A DNA stretch of 19,277 nt. It comes from Thermoflexales bacterium (GTDB lineage: Bacteria; Chloroflexota; Anaerolineae; J036; Brachytrichaceae). The notes under the pieces were generated by a model. The model searched no databases. It had not been told where the DNA came from and was given only the letters and a program-made list of their open reading frames with translations. Both the position numbers and the translations under genes were made by a program. Shown piece by piece: positions 8,288 through 14,989 of this stretch; positions within the stretch are counted from its first letter, which is position 1, and each line of letters begins with the position of its first letter. The stretch is taken from NCBI GenBank assembly GCA_017998555.1, contig JAGOCU010000003.1, positions 2,967 to 22,243 on the forward strand, in the 5' to 3' direction.

Positions 8288-8839
8288 ATGAATCGGGGGA
8301 GTTTCACCTTCACCGGCCTCGGCATCGCGCTGATTGTCATCGCCGCGGCAAGCATCATGGCCGGCGTGACCTTCGCGACGCAGGCCACGGCGGCAGCCAC
8401 CAATCGGTCGCTGACCACGCCCCCGTCCGCCGCCGCGCTCGAGCAACTGTCTGGGCCCGTCGCGCTTGCTGCGCTTGATCCCGCCCAGGTGGCGCGCGGC
8501 AGGGCGGTCTACGACGAGCACTGCGCGAAGTGCCACGGCGCGCAACTCGAGGGGCAGCCCAACTGGCGCTATCCCTCGCTCACAACCTTCAAATACCCGG
8601 CCCCGCCGCACACCGATGTGGGGCACACCTGGCAGCACGCCGACACCGAACTGCTGGACTACATCATGAACGGCACCGGCGGCCTGAACAGTGAGATGGC
8701 GGGATTCCGCGGAGTACTGAGCGGGCCGGACATGGCCGCTGTGCTGGCCTTCATCAAGTCGAACTGGACCCAGGGCACCCGCGAGTATCAGAACAAGATA
8801 ACGCTCATTCACCACATCTGGGGCGCCACCGGTCACTGA
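8288..8839 (+). CDS. Membrane-anchored monohaem cytochrome c
   Basis: Class I c-type cytochrome, 183 aa, predicted to be held in the cytoplasmic membrane with the haem domain outside. An uncleaved or cleavable hydrophobic segment spans about residues 9-30 (LGIALIVIAAASIMAG). After a low-complexity spacer comes the haem site CAKCH (C79, C82, proximal ligand H83) within GRAVYDEHCAKCHG. M137 in SEMAGFRGVLS sits where the distal Met ligand is expected, followed by the usual C-terminal helix DMAAVLAFIKSNW. This fits the cbb3-type/class I cytochrome fold. The redox partner cannot be deduced: no oxidase or dehydrogenase gene is adjacent. The C-terminus is rich in His and Trp (IHHIWGATGH). Start chosen at the ATG just after the -10-like box. 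Confidence 0.9.
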   Translation: MNRGSFTFTGLGIALIVIAAASIMAGVTFATQATAAATNRSLTTPPSAAALEQLSGPVALAALDPAQVARGRAVYDEHCAKCHGAQLEGQPNWRYPSLTTFKYPAPPHTDVGHTWQHADTELLDYIMNGTGGLNSEMAGFRGVLSGPDMAAVLAFIKSNWTQGTREYQNKITLIHHIWGATGH

Positions 8840-8844
8840 TGCGA

Positions 8845-8891
8845 TTGGAAAGCGAAACCTCCCGGCTTCGCCGGGAGGTTTCGCTTTCCAA
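8845..8891. repeat. Long perfect palindrome H3 (22-bp arms, TTC loop)
   Basis: Arms 8845-8866 and 8870-8891 pair exactly around TTC (8867-8869). Outer block TTGGAAAGCGAAA, inner tip CCTCCCGGC. It lies in the 60-bp gap between the convergent cytochrome c and M23 genes, where it could end transcription from both sides, but only a weak T-run (GGTTTTCGC) follows on the + strand. A near copy of the right-arm end follows it (GGTTTCGCT 8877-8885, GGTTTTCGCT 8892-8901). Confidence 0.95.
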
Positions 8892-8899
8892 GGTTTTCG

Positions 8900-10438
8900 C
8901 TACTGCCCGGCCGTTAGGCCATTCTTTTCAGCCTCTTTGCACTCGCAGGCTTCCCGGCTCTCGCCGCCACGGACGAGGCCGCCGTCATATTCCTCAACGC
9001 CTTCAACGGGTCTCCAGCCGGCGATGGTGAAGGCCAGATCGCCGGCTGCATTCAACCATTCACCGTTGTGCTTGCGCGCGACGTGAACATGAGCGCCCAG
9101 CGCCAGTCCGCCCTCGCAGGAGGGATGCCCGATCAGGTCGCCGGTTTTGAGTTGTGTCCCGCGCGCCACGCGGTCGGGGGTGCCGATGTGCAGATACAAC
9201 ACGCTCCAGCCGATCCGCTCGTCGCCGCTCGGGTCGAGTGATTGCGCCACATCGCCCAACCCGCTCCGCGCCACGACACCCGGGGCCATGGCCGTCACCC
9301 AGTCGCCGAGCTCGCGGCAACCCCAGGTATTCGCTGAGGCGAAGTCAATCGCCCCCCACGGCGTGCCAGCCGCCCAGCTTGCGTGGGGACCGCCGGTCAA
9401 AAACCAGGTCTCGCCCGCGCGCCAGGGCAACCCCAGCGCGGGCTGCGCCAGGCCAGGTGGCACCGGCGGACCCAGGTCATACTGCCACGGGTCGCCAAAC
9501 AGGCGGTGATAGGTGGCAACAAACCCCGGCGCGCTGGCAGCGGTCAGCCACGCCCCACGCAGATGCGTGGCGGCGAGATAGTTCTGCACGGCGGCGGTGC
9601 CGGCGTTGATCCGATCGCCGACAAAGGCCCGCCCGCCATCCGCCAGCCGGACGGTGAGACGGGTGCCCAGCCGCCAGCCGTAATAGCCCTCATTGAGGCG
9701 GGTTGTCGCCCATTGCAGCTGCAGGAACAGGCTGTTGGTGATCCCGGTCTTGGTGTTGCCCAGGGGGTAATGGAGCTTGTCACCGGCCGGCGCGGCGTCG
9801 CTCAGCCAGCCGCTCGAATACTCGAGCAGAGCGAGCAACACCCGCGGGTTCACGCTGGCCAACTCGGCCGCCCGGGCCACGATCCGAGCGCCGTCCATCG
9901 GCACGCCGTCCACGGTCTCACTGAAAGACTTCAGATAGCCCGGCTGGGCGGCGATAAACGCGCTGGCGTCAAAGGCGGCGGCGGCCGGACCGTTGACCAG
10001 CTCGCTGTCAGGGATGAGCTTGATCGACGGACCGTTCCCACTGACGGATTCGAGGATGAACAAGGTCTGGCCAGGCTGAATCAGACCCGGATTGGAGATG
10101 CCGTTCAAGCGCTGCAGGTCGCCGGTGTCCATATCGACAGCGGCGGCGATACCGCCCAGCGTATCCCCCCGGCGGATCGTGTAAGTCCCGGTCACGACCC
10201 CGGTCGAGGGGATTCCCCGGGCTGGATCGAGGGTGGGTGTCTGAGCCGGTCTGGGCGTGGCCGAGGGCGTGGCCACTGCCACCGCCCCAGACCCGGTCGG
10301 TGTGGATAACTGGGGGGAAATCGGTGGATTACCGGTCGGCGACTGTGGATTGCGCAGTTCAATGGAGCAGGCGGCCAGCCCGAACGCCAGCACGGCCACC
10401 CGCGCAAGGCTCCAGAATCGCTCGCTCAGGATGTTCAT
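8900..10438 (-). CDS. LysM and M23-peptidase-like lipoprotein
   Basis: Predicted cell-surface lipoprotein of 512 aa acting on, or bound to, peptidoglycan. The N-terminus has a signal peptide with lipobox LAAC (Cys at residue 24), followed by a Ser/Thr/Pro-rich linker. A LysM glycan-binding domain spans about residues 84-129 (YTIRRGDTLGGIA ... LIQPGQTLFI). A middle region of about 200 residues has no recognised motif. The C-terminal part is M23-like: GGPHASWAAGTPWGAIDFAS (candidate metal ligands His and Asp), VLYLHIG, and GAHVHVARKHNGEW (HxH pair near residue 450), so the zinc site appears complete, although the first block is more widely spaced than in a typical HxGxD motif. Endopeptidase activity is therefore likely but not certain. 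It is transcribed alone, convergent with cytochrome c, from a nearly leaderless start. Confidence 0.87.
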   Translation of the reverse strand: MNILSERFWSLARVAVLAFGLAACSIELRNPQSPTGNPPISPQLSTPTGSGAVAVATPSATPRPAQTPTLDPARGIPSTGVVTGTYTIRRGDTLGGIAAAVDMDTGDLQRLNGISNPGLIQPGQTLFILESVSGNGPSIKLIPDSELVNGPAAAAFDASAFIAAQPGYLKSFSETVDGVPMDGARIVARAAELASVNPRVLLALLEYSSGWLSDAAPAGDKLHYPLGNTKTGITNSLFLQLQWATTRLNEGYYGWRLGTRLTVRLADGGRAFVGDRINAGTAAVQNYLAATHLRGAWLTAASAPGFVATYHRLFGDPWQYDLGPPVPPGLAQPALGLPWRAGETWFLTGGPHASWAAGTPWGAIDFASANTWGCRELGDWVTAMAPGVVARSGLGDVAQSLDPSGDERIGWSVLYLHIGTPDRVARGTQLKTGDLIGHPSCEGGLALGAHVHVARKHNGEWLNAAGDLAFTIAGWRPVEGVEEYDGGLVRGGESREACECKEAEKNGLTAGQ

Positions 10439-10447
10439 GCCCTACGC

Positions 10448-10453
10448 ATTGTC
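10448..10453 (-). promoter_or_regulatory. -10-like hexamer GACAAT for the M23 lipoprotein gene
   Basis: On the minus strand GACAAT ends 9 nt before the ATG (10436-10438). It keeps the two most conserved -10 bases (A2, T6). Only a weak TAGGG precedes the start codon, so a very short leader is implied. Confidence 0.35.
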
Positions 10454-10521
10454 CGGCCCGGCCTGAGCCGGCGCTGAACGCCCACCCACCGACTGCCCCC
10501 CACTTTCGAAAAAGGAAACAT

Positions 10522-10564
10522 CGGAAGCGATTGGCACCGGCTCCGCCGGTGCCAATCGCTTCCG
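10522..10564. repeat. Long perfect palindrome H4 (20-bp arms, TCC loop), terminator-like for galE
   Basis: Arms 10522-10541 and 10545-10564 pair exactly around TCC (10542-10544). Outer block CGGAAGCGATTGG, inner tip GCACCGGC. A further 7-bp stem encloses it after a 3-nt internal loop (AAGGAAA 10512-10518 with TTTCCTT 10568-10574, which includes the first two bases of the galE stop triplet, 10573-10575, on the opposite strand). Read in the galE direction, it is followed by a T-rich stretch (ATGTTTCCTTTTTCG), so here a palindrome of this family may double as an intrinsic terminator. Confidence 0.93.
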
Positions 10565-10572
10565 GGTTTTCC

Positions 10573-11544
10573 TTAATAGCCCTGAGGGTGGGCCTGCATC
10601 CACGTCCAGGCGCTGCTGATGATGTCGGGCAGGCTGTTGATCTTGGGCGCCCAGCCCAGCTCCCGGCGGGCCAGCTCGGACGAAGCGACCAGCCGCGGCG
10701 CGTCGCCCGGCCGACGGGGGCCCTCCGTCACCACGATCGGTTTGCCCGTCACTTCGATCGCGGCGTCGATCACCTCGCGCACGCTGTAGCCCGCCCCATT
10801 GCCCAGGTTGCAGGTCAACCTGGTGTGCGCCTCGAGGTAGTCCAGGGCTTTCAAGTGGGCGCTGCCCAGATCGGACACGTGGATGTAATCGCGAATGCAG
10901 GTTCCGTCCGGGGTCGGATAGTCCGTTCCAAACACGCTGATGTCCGGGCGCAGCCCAAGCGCCGCGCGCAGCGTGAGCGGGATGAGATGGGTCTCCGGAT
11001 CATGCGCTTCGCCGCGCGCGCCAGCCGCCCCGCACGCGTTAAAGTAACGCAGCACCACATACCGCAATCCATGGATGTCGTGGAACCACTTGAGCATCTG
11101 CTCGACCATGAGCTTGGTCTCGCCATAGCAGTTGGCCGGAGCGATGGGCGAGGTCTCGCTGAGCGGCGCATCCGAGGCGGCGAAGACCGCCGCTGTTGAG
11201 GAGAAAACCAGCCTGCCCACCCCGTGGTTGACGCAGGCCTCGAGCAGATTGAGTGAATTCCCTACGTTGGCCCGGAAGTAGCGGGCGGGCTGTTTCATGC
11301 TTTCGCCGGCCTCGATCAACGCGGCGAAGTGGAACACGGCATCGGGCCGGGTGACCCGCATGGCCTCATCGATGTCGTCAGGATGGCCCAGGTCGCCAAC
11401 ATGAAATCGGGCCGCCTCGGGCACGGCGGCCCGGTGGCCCTTGCTCAGGTTGTCGAACACGGTGACGCGGTGACCGGCTTCAACCAGCATCTGCGAGACG
11501 ATCCCGCCGATGTAGCCAGCCCCGCCTGCGACGAGGACGTTCAT
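10573..11544 (-). CDS. galE: UDP-glucose 4-epimerase
   Basis: NAD-dependent short-chain dehydrogenase/reductase that interconverts UDP-glucose and UDP-galactose in the cytoplasm, feeding galactose use or cell-surface polysaccharide. At 323 aa it has normal length. The Rossmann motif GGAGYIGG is at residues 7-14, DNLSKGH (31-37) is the adenine-ribose-binding segment, HFAALIEAGES (72-82) and SSTAAVFA (115-122) are family blocks, and the catalytic pair is Y140 and K144 in NCYGETK. The C-terminal half keeps YFNACGA and the TPDGTCIRDYIHVSDL block typical of bacterial GalE. Other UDP-hexose 4-epimerases share these features, but that TPDGTCIRDYIHV signature favours GalE. It is monocistronic, flanked by palindromes H4 and H5, with a -10-like box 9 nt before the start and no Shine-Dalgarno. 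Confidence 0.93.
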   Translation of the reverse strand: MNVLVAGGAGYIGGIVSQMLVEAGHRVTVFDNLSKGHRAAVPEAARFHVGDLGHPDDIDEAMRVTRPDAVFHFAALIEAGESMKQPARYFRANVGNSLNLLEACVNHGVGRLVFSSTAAVFAASDAPLSETSPIAPANCYGETKLMVEQMLKWFHDIHGLRYVVLRYFNACGAAGARGEAHDPETHLIPLTLRAALGLRPDISVFGTDYPTPDGTCIRDYIHVSDLGSAHLKALDYLEAHTRLTCNLGNGAGYSVREVIDAAIEVTGKPIVVTEGPRRPGDAPRLVASSELARRELGWAPKINSLPDIISSAWTWMQAHPQGY

Positions 11545-11553
11545 AGTGTCGGC

Positions 11554-11559
11554 ATCTTA
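11554..11559 (-). promoter_or_regulatory. -10-like hexamer TAAGAT for galE
   Basis: On the minus strand TGATAAGAT (an extended -10 form is possible) ends 9 nt before the ATG at 11542-11544. The -35 position would lie in the left arm of palindrome H5. No Shine-Dalgarno is present between the box and the start. Confidence 0.45.
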
Positions 11560-11573
11560 TCAGCGGGTTGTGG

Positions 11574-11629
11574 CCCGGAAGTGACAGGCCCGCCCCGGCA
11601 TACGCCGGGGCGGGCCTGTCACTTCCGGG
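11574..11629. repeat. Long perfect palindrome H5 (26-bp arms, ATAC loop) with a third arm copy
   Basis: Arms 11574-11599 and 11604-11629 pair exactly around ATAC (11600-11603); these are the longest perfect arms in the window. Outer block CCCGGAAGTGACAGG, inner tip CCCGCCCCGGC. Twelve bases of the right arm (GGGGCGGGCCTG, 11607-11618) recur at 11636-11647, next to the FTR1 stop codon, so the left arm could pair with either copy. No T-tract follows in the FTR1 direction. Confidence 0.95.
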
Positions 11630-11648
11630 AATGGTGGGGCGGGCCTGC

Positions 11649-12500
11649 CTAGGCCGGCCCGACGGCCTTCACCGCGGGCCTGGCGGCCAGCACGCGCATG
11701 ACGCCCAGCACCACCGCGAAATAGCCCACATAGCCGATGGTCTGGCTCAGCGACGGGCTGGCGATGTAGCCAAACAAGGCCTTCATGAACTTGCCGACCA
11801 CCGACGCCTCCGAGATAAAACCGTTGACGTCATACAACGGCGCCACCAGGGCGGGGACCCAACCCAGTTCATTCAGTTCGCCGATGGCATGCCCGACCAG
11901 GCCGGCCGCAAAGACGACCAGCACGATGCTGGTGAACTGAAAGAAGCGCCGCATGTTCAGTTTGAGAGCCGATTCGAACGTCAACCACCCGATGATGATC
12001 GCTGCGATCAATCCAAGCAGGCCGCCCAGCCAGCCCAGAATCGGCGCCTCCGCTCCAGCCGTGAGGCCGGGCTCGGCAAAATTCACCGCGGTCAGGAACA
12101 AGGCGAGCTCGATTCCCTCCCGGGCGACCGCGAGAAAAGCCACCAGAAACAACGCCCACCTGGCTCCAGGGGCCAACGCGTTGCGCACGTCCGCCTCAAG
12201 CGAACGCTGCGTTTCGCGGCCCTGTTTCTGCATCCAGAAGATCATCCAGGTCAACACGGCCGCGGCGAACAGCATCATCAGGCCCTCAAAGGCCTGCTCG
12301 GCCGGGCCTTCGAACTCCGCGCCGAGCACATTCAAGGCAATTGCCACCCCGATGCTCAACACGGATGCAACTCCGACGCCCAGCCAGACCATCCCGGCCC
12401 GATCCATCCGGTTCATCTTGCGCAGCATGCCCAGCACAATGCCGATGATCAGCGCCGCTTCAATGCCTTCGCGCAAAGCCAACAAGAATCCTGCCAACAT
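11649..12500 (-). CDS. FTR1-family iron permease
   Basis: Predicted high-affinity ferric iron permease of the FTR1/EfeU family, 283 aa, in the cytoplasmic membrane. Two REGLE-type iron-binding motifs are visible as REGIE: residues 10-14 in LALREGIEAALIIG and residues 127-131 in AVAREGIELALFL, each inside a hydrophobic helix; about seven membrane segments can be drawn. The start is placed at the ATG 12498-12500 because it gives the standard family N-terminus (MLAGFLLALREG) and is preceded by a Shine-Dalgarno (AGAGGAG, 11 nt upstream). An upstream in-frame start at 12608 would run the coding region through palindrome H6 and is rejected. No EfeO, EfeB or multicopper oxidase partner is adjacent, so oxidation of ferrous iron before uptake, if used, must be supplied elsewhere. 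Confidence 0.92.
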   Translation of the reverse strand: MLAGFLLALREGIEAALIIGIVLGMLRKMNRMDRAGMVWLGVGVASVLSIGVAIALNVLGAEFEGPAEQAFEGLMMLFAAAVLTWMIFWMQKQGRETQRSLEADVRNALAPGARWALFLVAFLAVAREGIELALFLTAVNFAEPGLTAGAEAPILGWLGGLLGLIAAIIIGWLTFESALKLNMRRFFQFTSIVLVVFAAGLVGHAIGELNELGWVPALVAPLYDVNGFISEASVVGKFMKALFGYIASPSLSQTIGYVGYFAVVLGVMRVLAARPAVKAVGPA

Positions 12501-12561
12501 AGTGTCGTCACTCCTCTGATTCGATTTCGTCCGTGCCGGCCGGGCATTCCGTGAAGGTTTT

Positions 12562-12617
12562 GCGGAAGCGATGCACCCCGCCCCGGCGTACACCGGGGCG
12601 GGGTGCATCGCTTCCGC
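12562..12617. repeat. Long perfect palindrome H6 (25-bp arms, CGTACA loop)
   Basis: Arms 12562-12586 and 12593-12617 pair exactly; the 6-nt loop CGTACA (12587-12592) is itself almost self-complementary. Outer block GCGGAAGCGATGC, inner tip CCCGCCCCGG, closely resembling H1 and H5. It lies upstream of the FTR1 start, not at a gene end, so termination is not an obvious role. Confidence 0.95.
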
Positions 12618-12799
12618 GGATTTGTTTGATCACGCGAACGCGCAGCGCCACTGGACAGGGGGCGAGTCTACGGGTTTTTTGCCCAGGTTCAAGCCCTCCG
12701 CGTTATGACTCGAATTTGATCCCGTTTGGAATCCGGATTTGCCGCGCTCGCGAGTTCGTGTTAACCATGGCAACTTTGGACGCGACCCTGAAGACATCC

Positions 12800-12846
12800 G
12801 GCGAGATCACAATCCCCGCGCTTCGCGCGGGGATTGTGATCTCGCC
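12800..12846. repeat. Long perfect palindrome H7 (22-bp arms, TTC loop)
   Basis: Arms 12800-12821 and 12825-12846 pair exactly around TTC (12822-12824). Outer block GGCGAGATCAC, inner tip ATCCCCGCGC, where GCGC replaces the usual CGGC. It ends 50 bp before the TATAAT box of the ABC cassette and is not at the 3' end of any gene. Confidence 0.95.
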
Positions 12847-12896
12847 CAGTGGACGTTGCCGAAAAAAGATGTACCGTCGGAAGGAACGCTTTCCCG

Positions 12897-12902
12897 TATA
12901 AT
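12897..12902 (+). promoter_or_regulatory. -10 hexamer TATAAT, probable ABC cassette promoter
   Basis: A perfect consensus -10 (CCCGTATAATCG). No good -35 is seen at 16-18 nt spacing. Transcription from about 12909 would give a leader of roughly 173 nt before the ATG at 13082. Confidence 0.55.
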
Positions 12903-12960
12903 CGCGCCGCAAGCCAAGCCGCGAGATCGCCAGTTGGGGAGGAGTCAGGGCAAATACGGT

Positions 12961-13010
12961 GCCGACAAATCCGGGTCGGCGCATGTTCGTGATCACGGTT
13001 CGGATGCGCC
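12961..13010 (+). promoter_or_regulatory. Possible alternative-stem leader element
   Basis: Two stems compete for the same bases: GCCGAC (12961-12966) with GTCGGC (12975-12980), and GGCGCAT (12978-12984) with ATGCGCC (13004-13010). The second encloses the 10-bp palindrome CGTGATCACG (12988-12997). A further pairing is possible between GGGGAG (12936-12941) and CTCCCC (13021-13026). I recognise no known riboswitch class; this is structure by eye only. Confidence 0.25.
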
Positions 13011-13081
13011 CTCGATGTCGCTCCCCTGCAAGGACGGGTCTTGTCTGGCTCGGATCAATAAGTTCTGGAGGAGGAGATTAC

Positions 13082-14920
13082 ATGTCGAACAAACGTCTGG
13101 TTTCGTTGTTTAGTCTGACAGCGGCCGCATCGATGCTGCTGGCCGCCTGCGGGCAGGCGGCGCCGACTGCGGTACCCCCCAAGCCGACCGAGGCGCCCAA
13201 GCCCGCAGCCACCGCCGCGCCTGCGGCCACCGCCGCTCCCGCCCAGCCAACGGCCGCTCCCAAGCCAGCCGGCAAGCGCGGCGCCGGAGACACCCTGCGC
13301 ATTCTGTACTGGCAGGCACCGACGATTCTGAACGCCCATCTGGCATCCGGCACGAAGGACTTCGATGCCGCCCGCTTGATTCTCGAGCCCCTGGCCGGGA
13401 TTGGCCCGGATGGCGCGCCCGTGGCCGCTCTGGCGGCCGAAATCCCCACTGTCGCCAACGGCGGCGTATCGAAGGATCTGACCAGCGTCACCTGGAAACT
13501 GCGCAAGGACGTCAAGTGGTCGGACGGCACGCCGTTCACGGCCGATGATGTGATCTTCACCTACAACTACTGCGTCAGCAAGGACACCGGTTGCTCAACG
13601 GCGTCGTCGTTCGCCGGCATCAAGTCGGTCGAAGCGACTGATCCGTCAACCGTGAAGATCACCTTCGAGAAGCCAACAACAAATCCGTACAGCATCTTCG
13701 TCAGCACCCAGGGCTACATCCTGCAGAAGAAGCAGTTTGGCGCCTGCATCGGCGCGAAGGCATCCACCGACAGCGCGTGCCAGGCGGCCAATAATGCCCC
13801 GATCGGCACCGGCCCCTACAAGCTCAAGGACTTCAAGTCGGGCGACACCGTGCTGTACAGCATCAACGACCAGTACCGCGATCCGGACAAGCCCTTCTTC
13901 AAGGAAGTGCTGTTCAAGGGCGGCGGCGACGCCACCAGCGCGGCCCGCGCGGCCTTCCAGACCGGCGATACCGACTACGCCTGGAACCTCCAGGTTGAAT
14001 GGGCGGTCCTCGACCAGCTCGCCAAGACCGGCGGCAAGGCCGTCCTCGTCAACACCCTGGGCTCGAACGTGGAGCGGATCATGTTCAACCCGACCAACCC
14101 GAGCCCTGACCTCGGGGACAAGCGCTCCGAGCCGGACACCAAGCACCCCTTCTTCCAGGACAAGAAGGTCCGCCAGGCGCTGGCGATGGCGATTGACCGC
14201 AAGACGATGGCCGAGCAGCTCTACGGGCAGACCGGCGCCCCGACCTGCGAACTGGTCACCACCGACCCCTTCATCTCGCCGAGCAAAATCTATGGCGGCG
14301 TGCGCAAGTGCGAGCCCGACATCGATGGCGCGAAGAAGCTCCTCGAAGAGGCCGGTTGGAAGGCCGGCGCGGACGGGATCCGGGCCAAGGATGGCGTCAA
14401 GCTCAAGGTCAAGTTCCTGACCAGCACCAACACCCTGCGCCAGAAGGAGCAGGCCCTGGTCAAGGATGCCTGGGCGGCCATCGGCGTCGACACGGAACTG
14501 CTGAATGTGAGCTCGACGGTGTTCTTCAGCACCGACGCGGCCAACAACGACACCATCGGCAAGTTCTTCTACGACGTGCAGATGTACACCAACAACTACA
14601 GCCAGCCTGATCCGACGTCATATCTGTGCGACTTCAGCACCGCCGAGACGTCCTCGAAGGCCAACGGCTGGCGCAAGGCCAACAACATCCGCTACTCAAA
14701 CGCAGACTACGACAAACTGTGCGATCAACTCCGCGGCGAATCTGATGATGCGAAGCGCCGCGAGATCGTCGTCAAGATGAACGACATCCTGATGAGCGAC
14801 TACTACGTCGTGCCGCTCATCTCGCGCGGCCGCGTATCGGCCATCGCCAAGGACCTCAAGGGCGTCAAGGGCACGCCGTGGGATTCCGAAATGTGGGACA
14901 TCGCCGACTGGACGAAGTAA
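13082..14920 (+). CDS. ABC transporter solute-binding lipoprotein, peptide/nickel type (SBP family 5)
   Basis: Extracytoplasmic substrate-binding lipoprotein of 612 aa for the ABC importer encoded downstream. The ATG at 13082 is chosen because it follows a strong Shine-Dalgarno (GGAGGAGGAG, about 13067-13076) and starts a clear lipoprotein signal (MSNKRLVSLFSL, lipobox LAAC). An A/P/T-rich linker of about 40 residues follows. The mature part has the SBP_bac_5 pattern: early WKLRKDVKWSDGTPFTADDV, later KVRQALAMAIDRKTMAEQLY, then AKKLLEEAGWKAG, and a C-terminal region with SRGRVSAIAKDLKGVKG. This family binds oligopeptides, dipeptides, nickel, sugars or other solutes; the substrate cannot be read from sequence. 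The gene is separated from its permeases by a GC-rich hairpin at 14934-14962, which would favour excess binding protein. Confidence 0.93.
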   Translation: MSNKRLVSLFSLTAAASMLLAACGQAAPTAVPPKPTEAPKPAATAAPAATAAPAQPTAAPKPAGKRGAGDTLRILYWQAPTILNAHLASGTKDFDAARLILEPLAGIGPDGAPVAALAAEIPTVANGGVSKDLTSVTWKLRKDVKWSDGTPFTADDVIFTYNYCVSKDTGCSTASSFAGIKSVEATDPSTVKITFEKPTTNPYSIFVSTQGYILQKKQFGACIGAKASTDSACQAANNAPIGTGPYKLKDFKSGDTVLYSINDQYRDPDKPFFKEVLFKGGGDATSAARAAFQTGDTDYAWNLQVEWAVLDQLAKTGGKAVLVNTLGSNVERIMFNPTNPSPDLGDKRSEPDTKHPFFQDKKVRQALAMAIDRKTMAEQLYGQTGAPTCELVTTDPFISPSKIYGGVRKCEPDIDGAKKLLEEAGWKAGADGIRAKDGVKLKVKFLTSTNTLRQKEQALVKDAWAAIGVDTELLNVSSTVFFSTDAANNDTIGKFFYDVQMYTNNYSQPDPTSYLCDFSTAETSSKANGWRKANNIRYSNADYDKLCDQLRGESDDAKRREIVVKMNDILMSDYYVVPLISRGRVSAIAKDLKGVKGTPWDSEMWDIADWTK

Positions 14921-14933
14921 CGCCGTAAACATT

Positions 14934-14962
14934 GGCAGGGGCGCGCGCTGCGCGCCCCTGCC
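14934..14962 (+). terminator. GC-rich hairpin between binding protein and permease (attenuator-like)
   Basis: Arms GGCAGGGGCGCGC (14934-14946) and its exact complement (14950-14962) flank loop GCT; GTTTCTC follows rather than a long T-tract. Placed 13 nt after the solute-binding protein stop, it probably reduces read-through into the permeases or protects the 3' end of the upstream message. It differs from the H1-H8 family in its shorter arms, tip and loop. Confidence 0.6.
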
Positions 14963-14989
14963 GTTTCTCAAAGCGCGCGGACGGAATCT

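Larger units (their letters stand above)
12501..13081. other. Divergent intergenic region (580 bp)
   Basis: Separates the FTR1 gene (-) from the ABC cassette (+). It holds palindromes H6 (12562-12617) and H7 (12800-12846), a TATAAT box (12897-12902) and a leader of about 170 nt before the solute-binding protein. The stretch 12618-12799 shows no credible gene; it has a T6 run (12675-12680) without a convincing stem before it. Confidence 0.8.

Noticed and set aside
11537..12505. Shared CGACACTATG at the starts of galE and the FTR1 gene
   Set aside because: Ten bases including the start codon, with unrelated flanks; chance is sufficient.
12501..12608. Extended start for the FTR1 permease at 12608
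   Set aside because: It would translate half of palindrome H6 and add 36 residues without membrane or signal character; the ATG at 12500 has a Shine-Dalgarno and the family's standard N-terminus.
12655..12685. T6 run at 12675-12680 as an intrinsic terminator
   Set aside because: No convincing GC stem directly precedes it on the plus strand, and no plus-strand gene ends nearby.
6412..12846. Palindromes as a CRISPR array or as integron attC sites
   Set aside because: They are single, kilobases apart, differ in arm sequence, and have no spacers, cassette ORFs, Cas genes or integrase nearby.
12959..13081. GTG at 12959 as start of the solute-binding protein
   Set aside because: It would bury the lipoprotein signal 41 residues inside the protein; the ATG at 13082 has a strong ribosome site and a correct signal peptide.
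12703..13113. Open frames in the divergent intergenic region (12703-12996 minus, 12739-13113 plus)
   Set aside because: They run through palindrome H7 and the TATAAT region, lack ribosome sites and resemble no protein.
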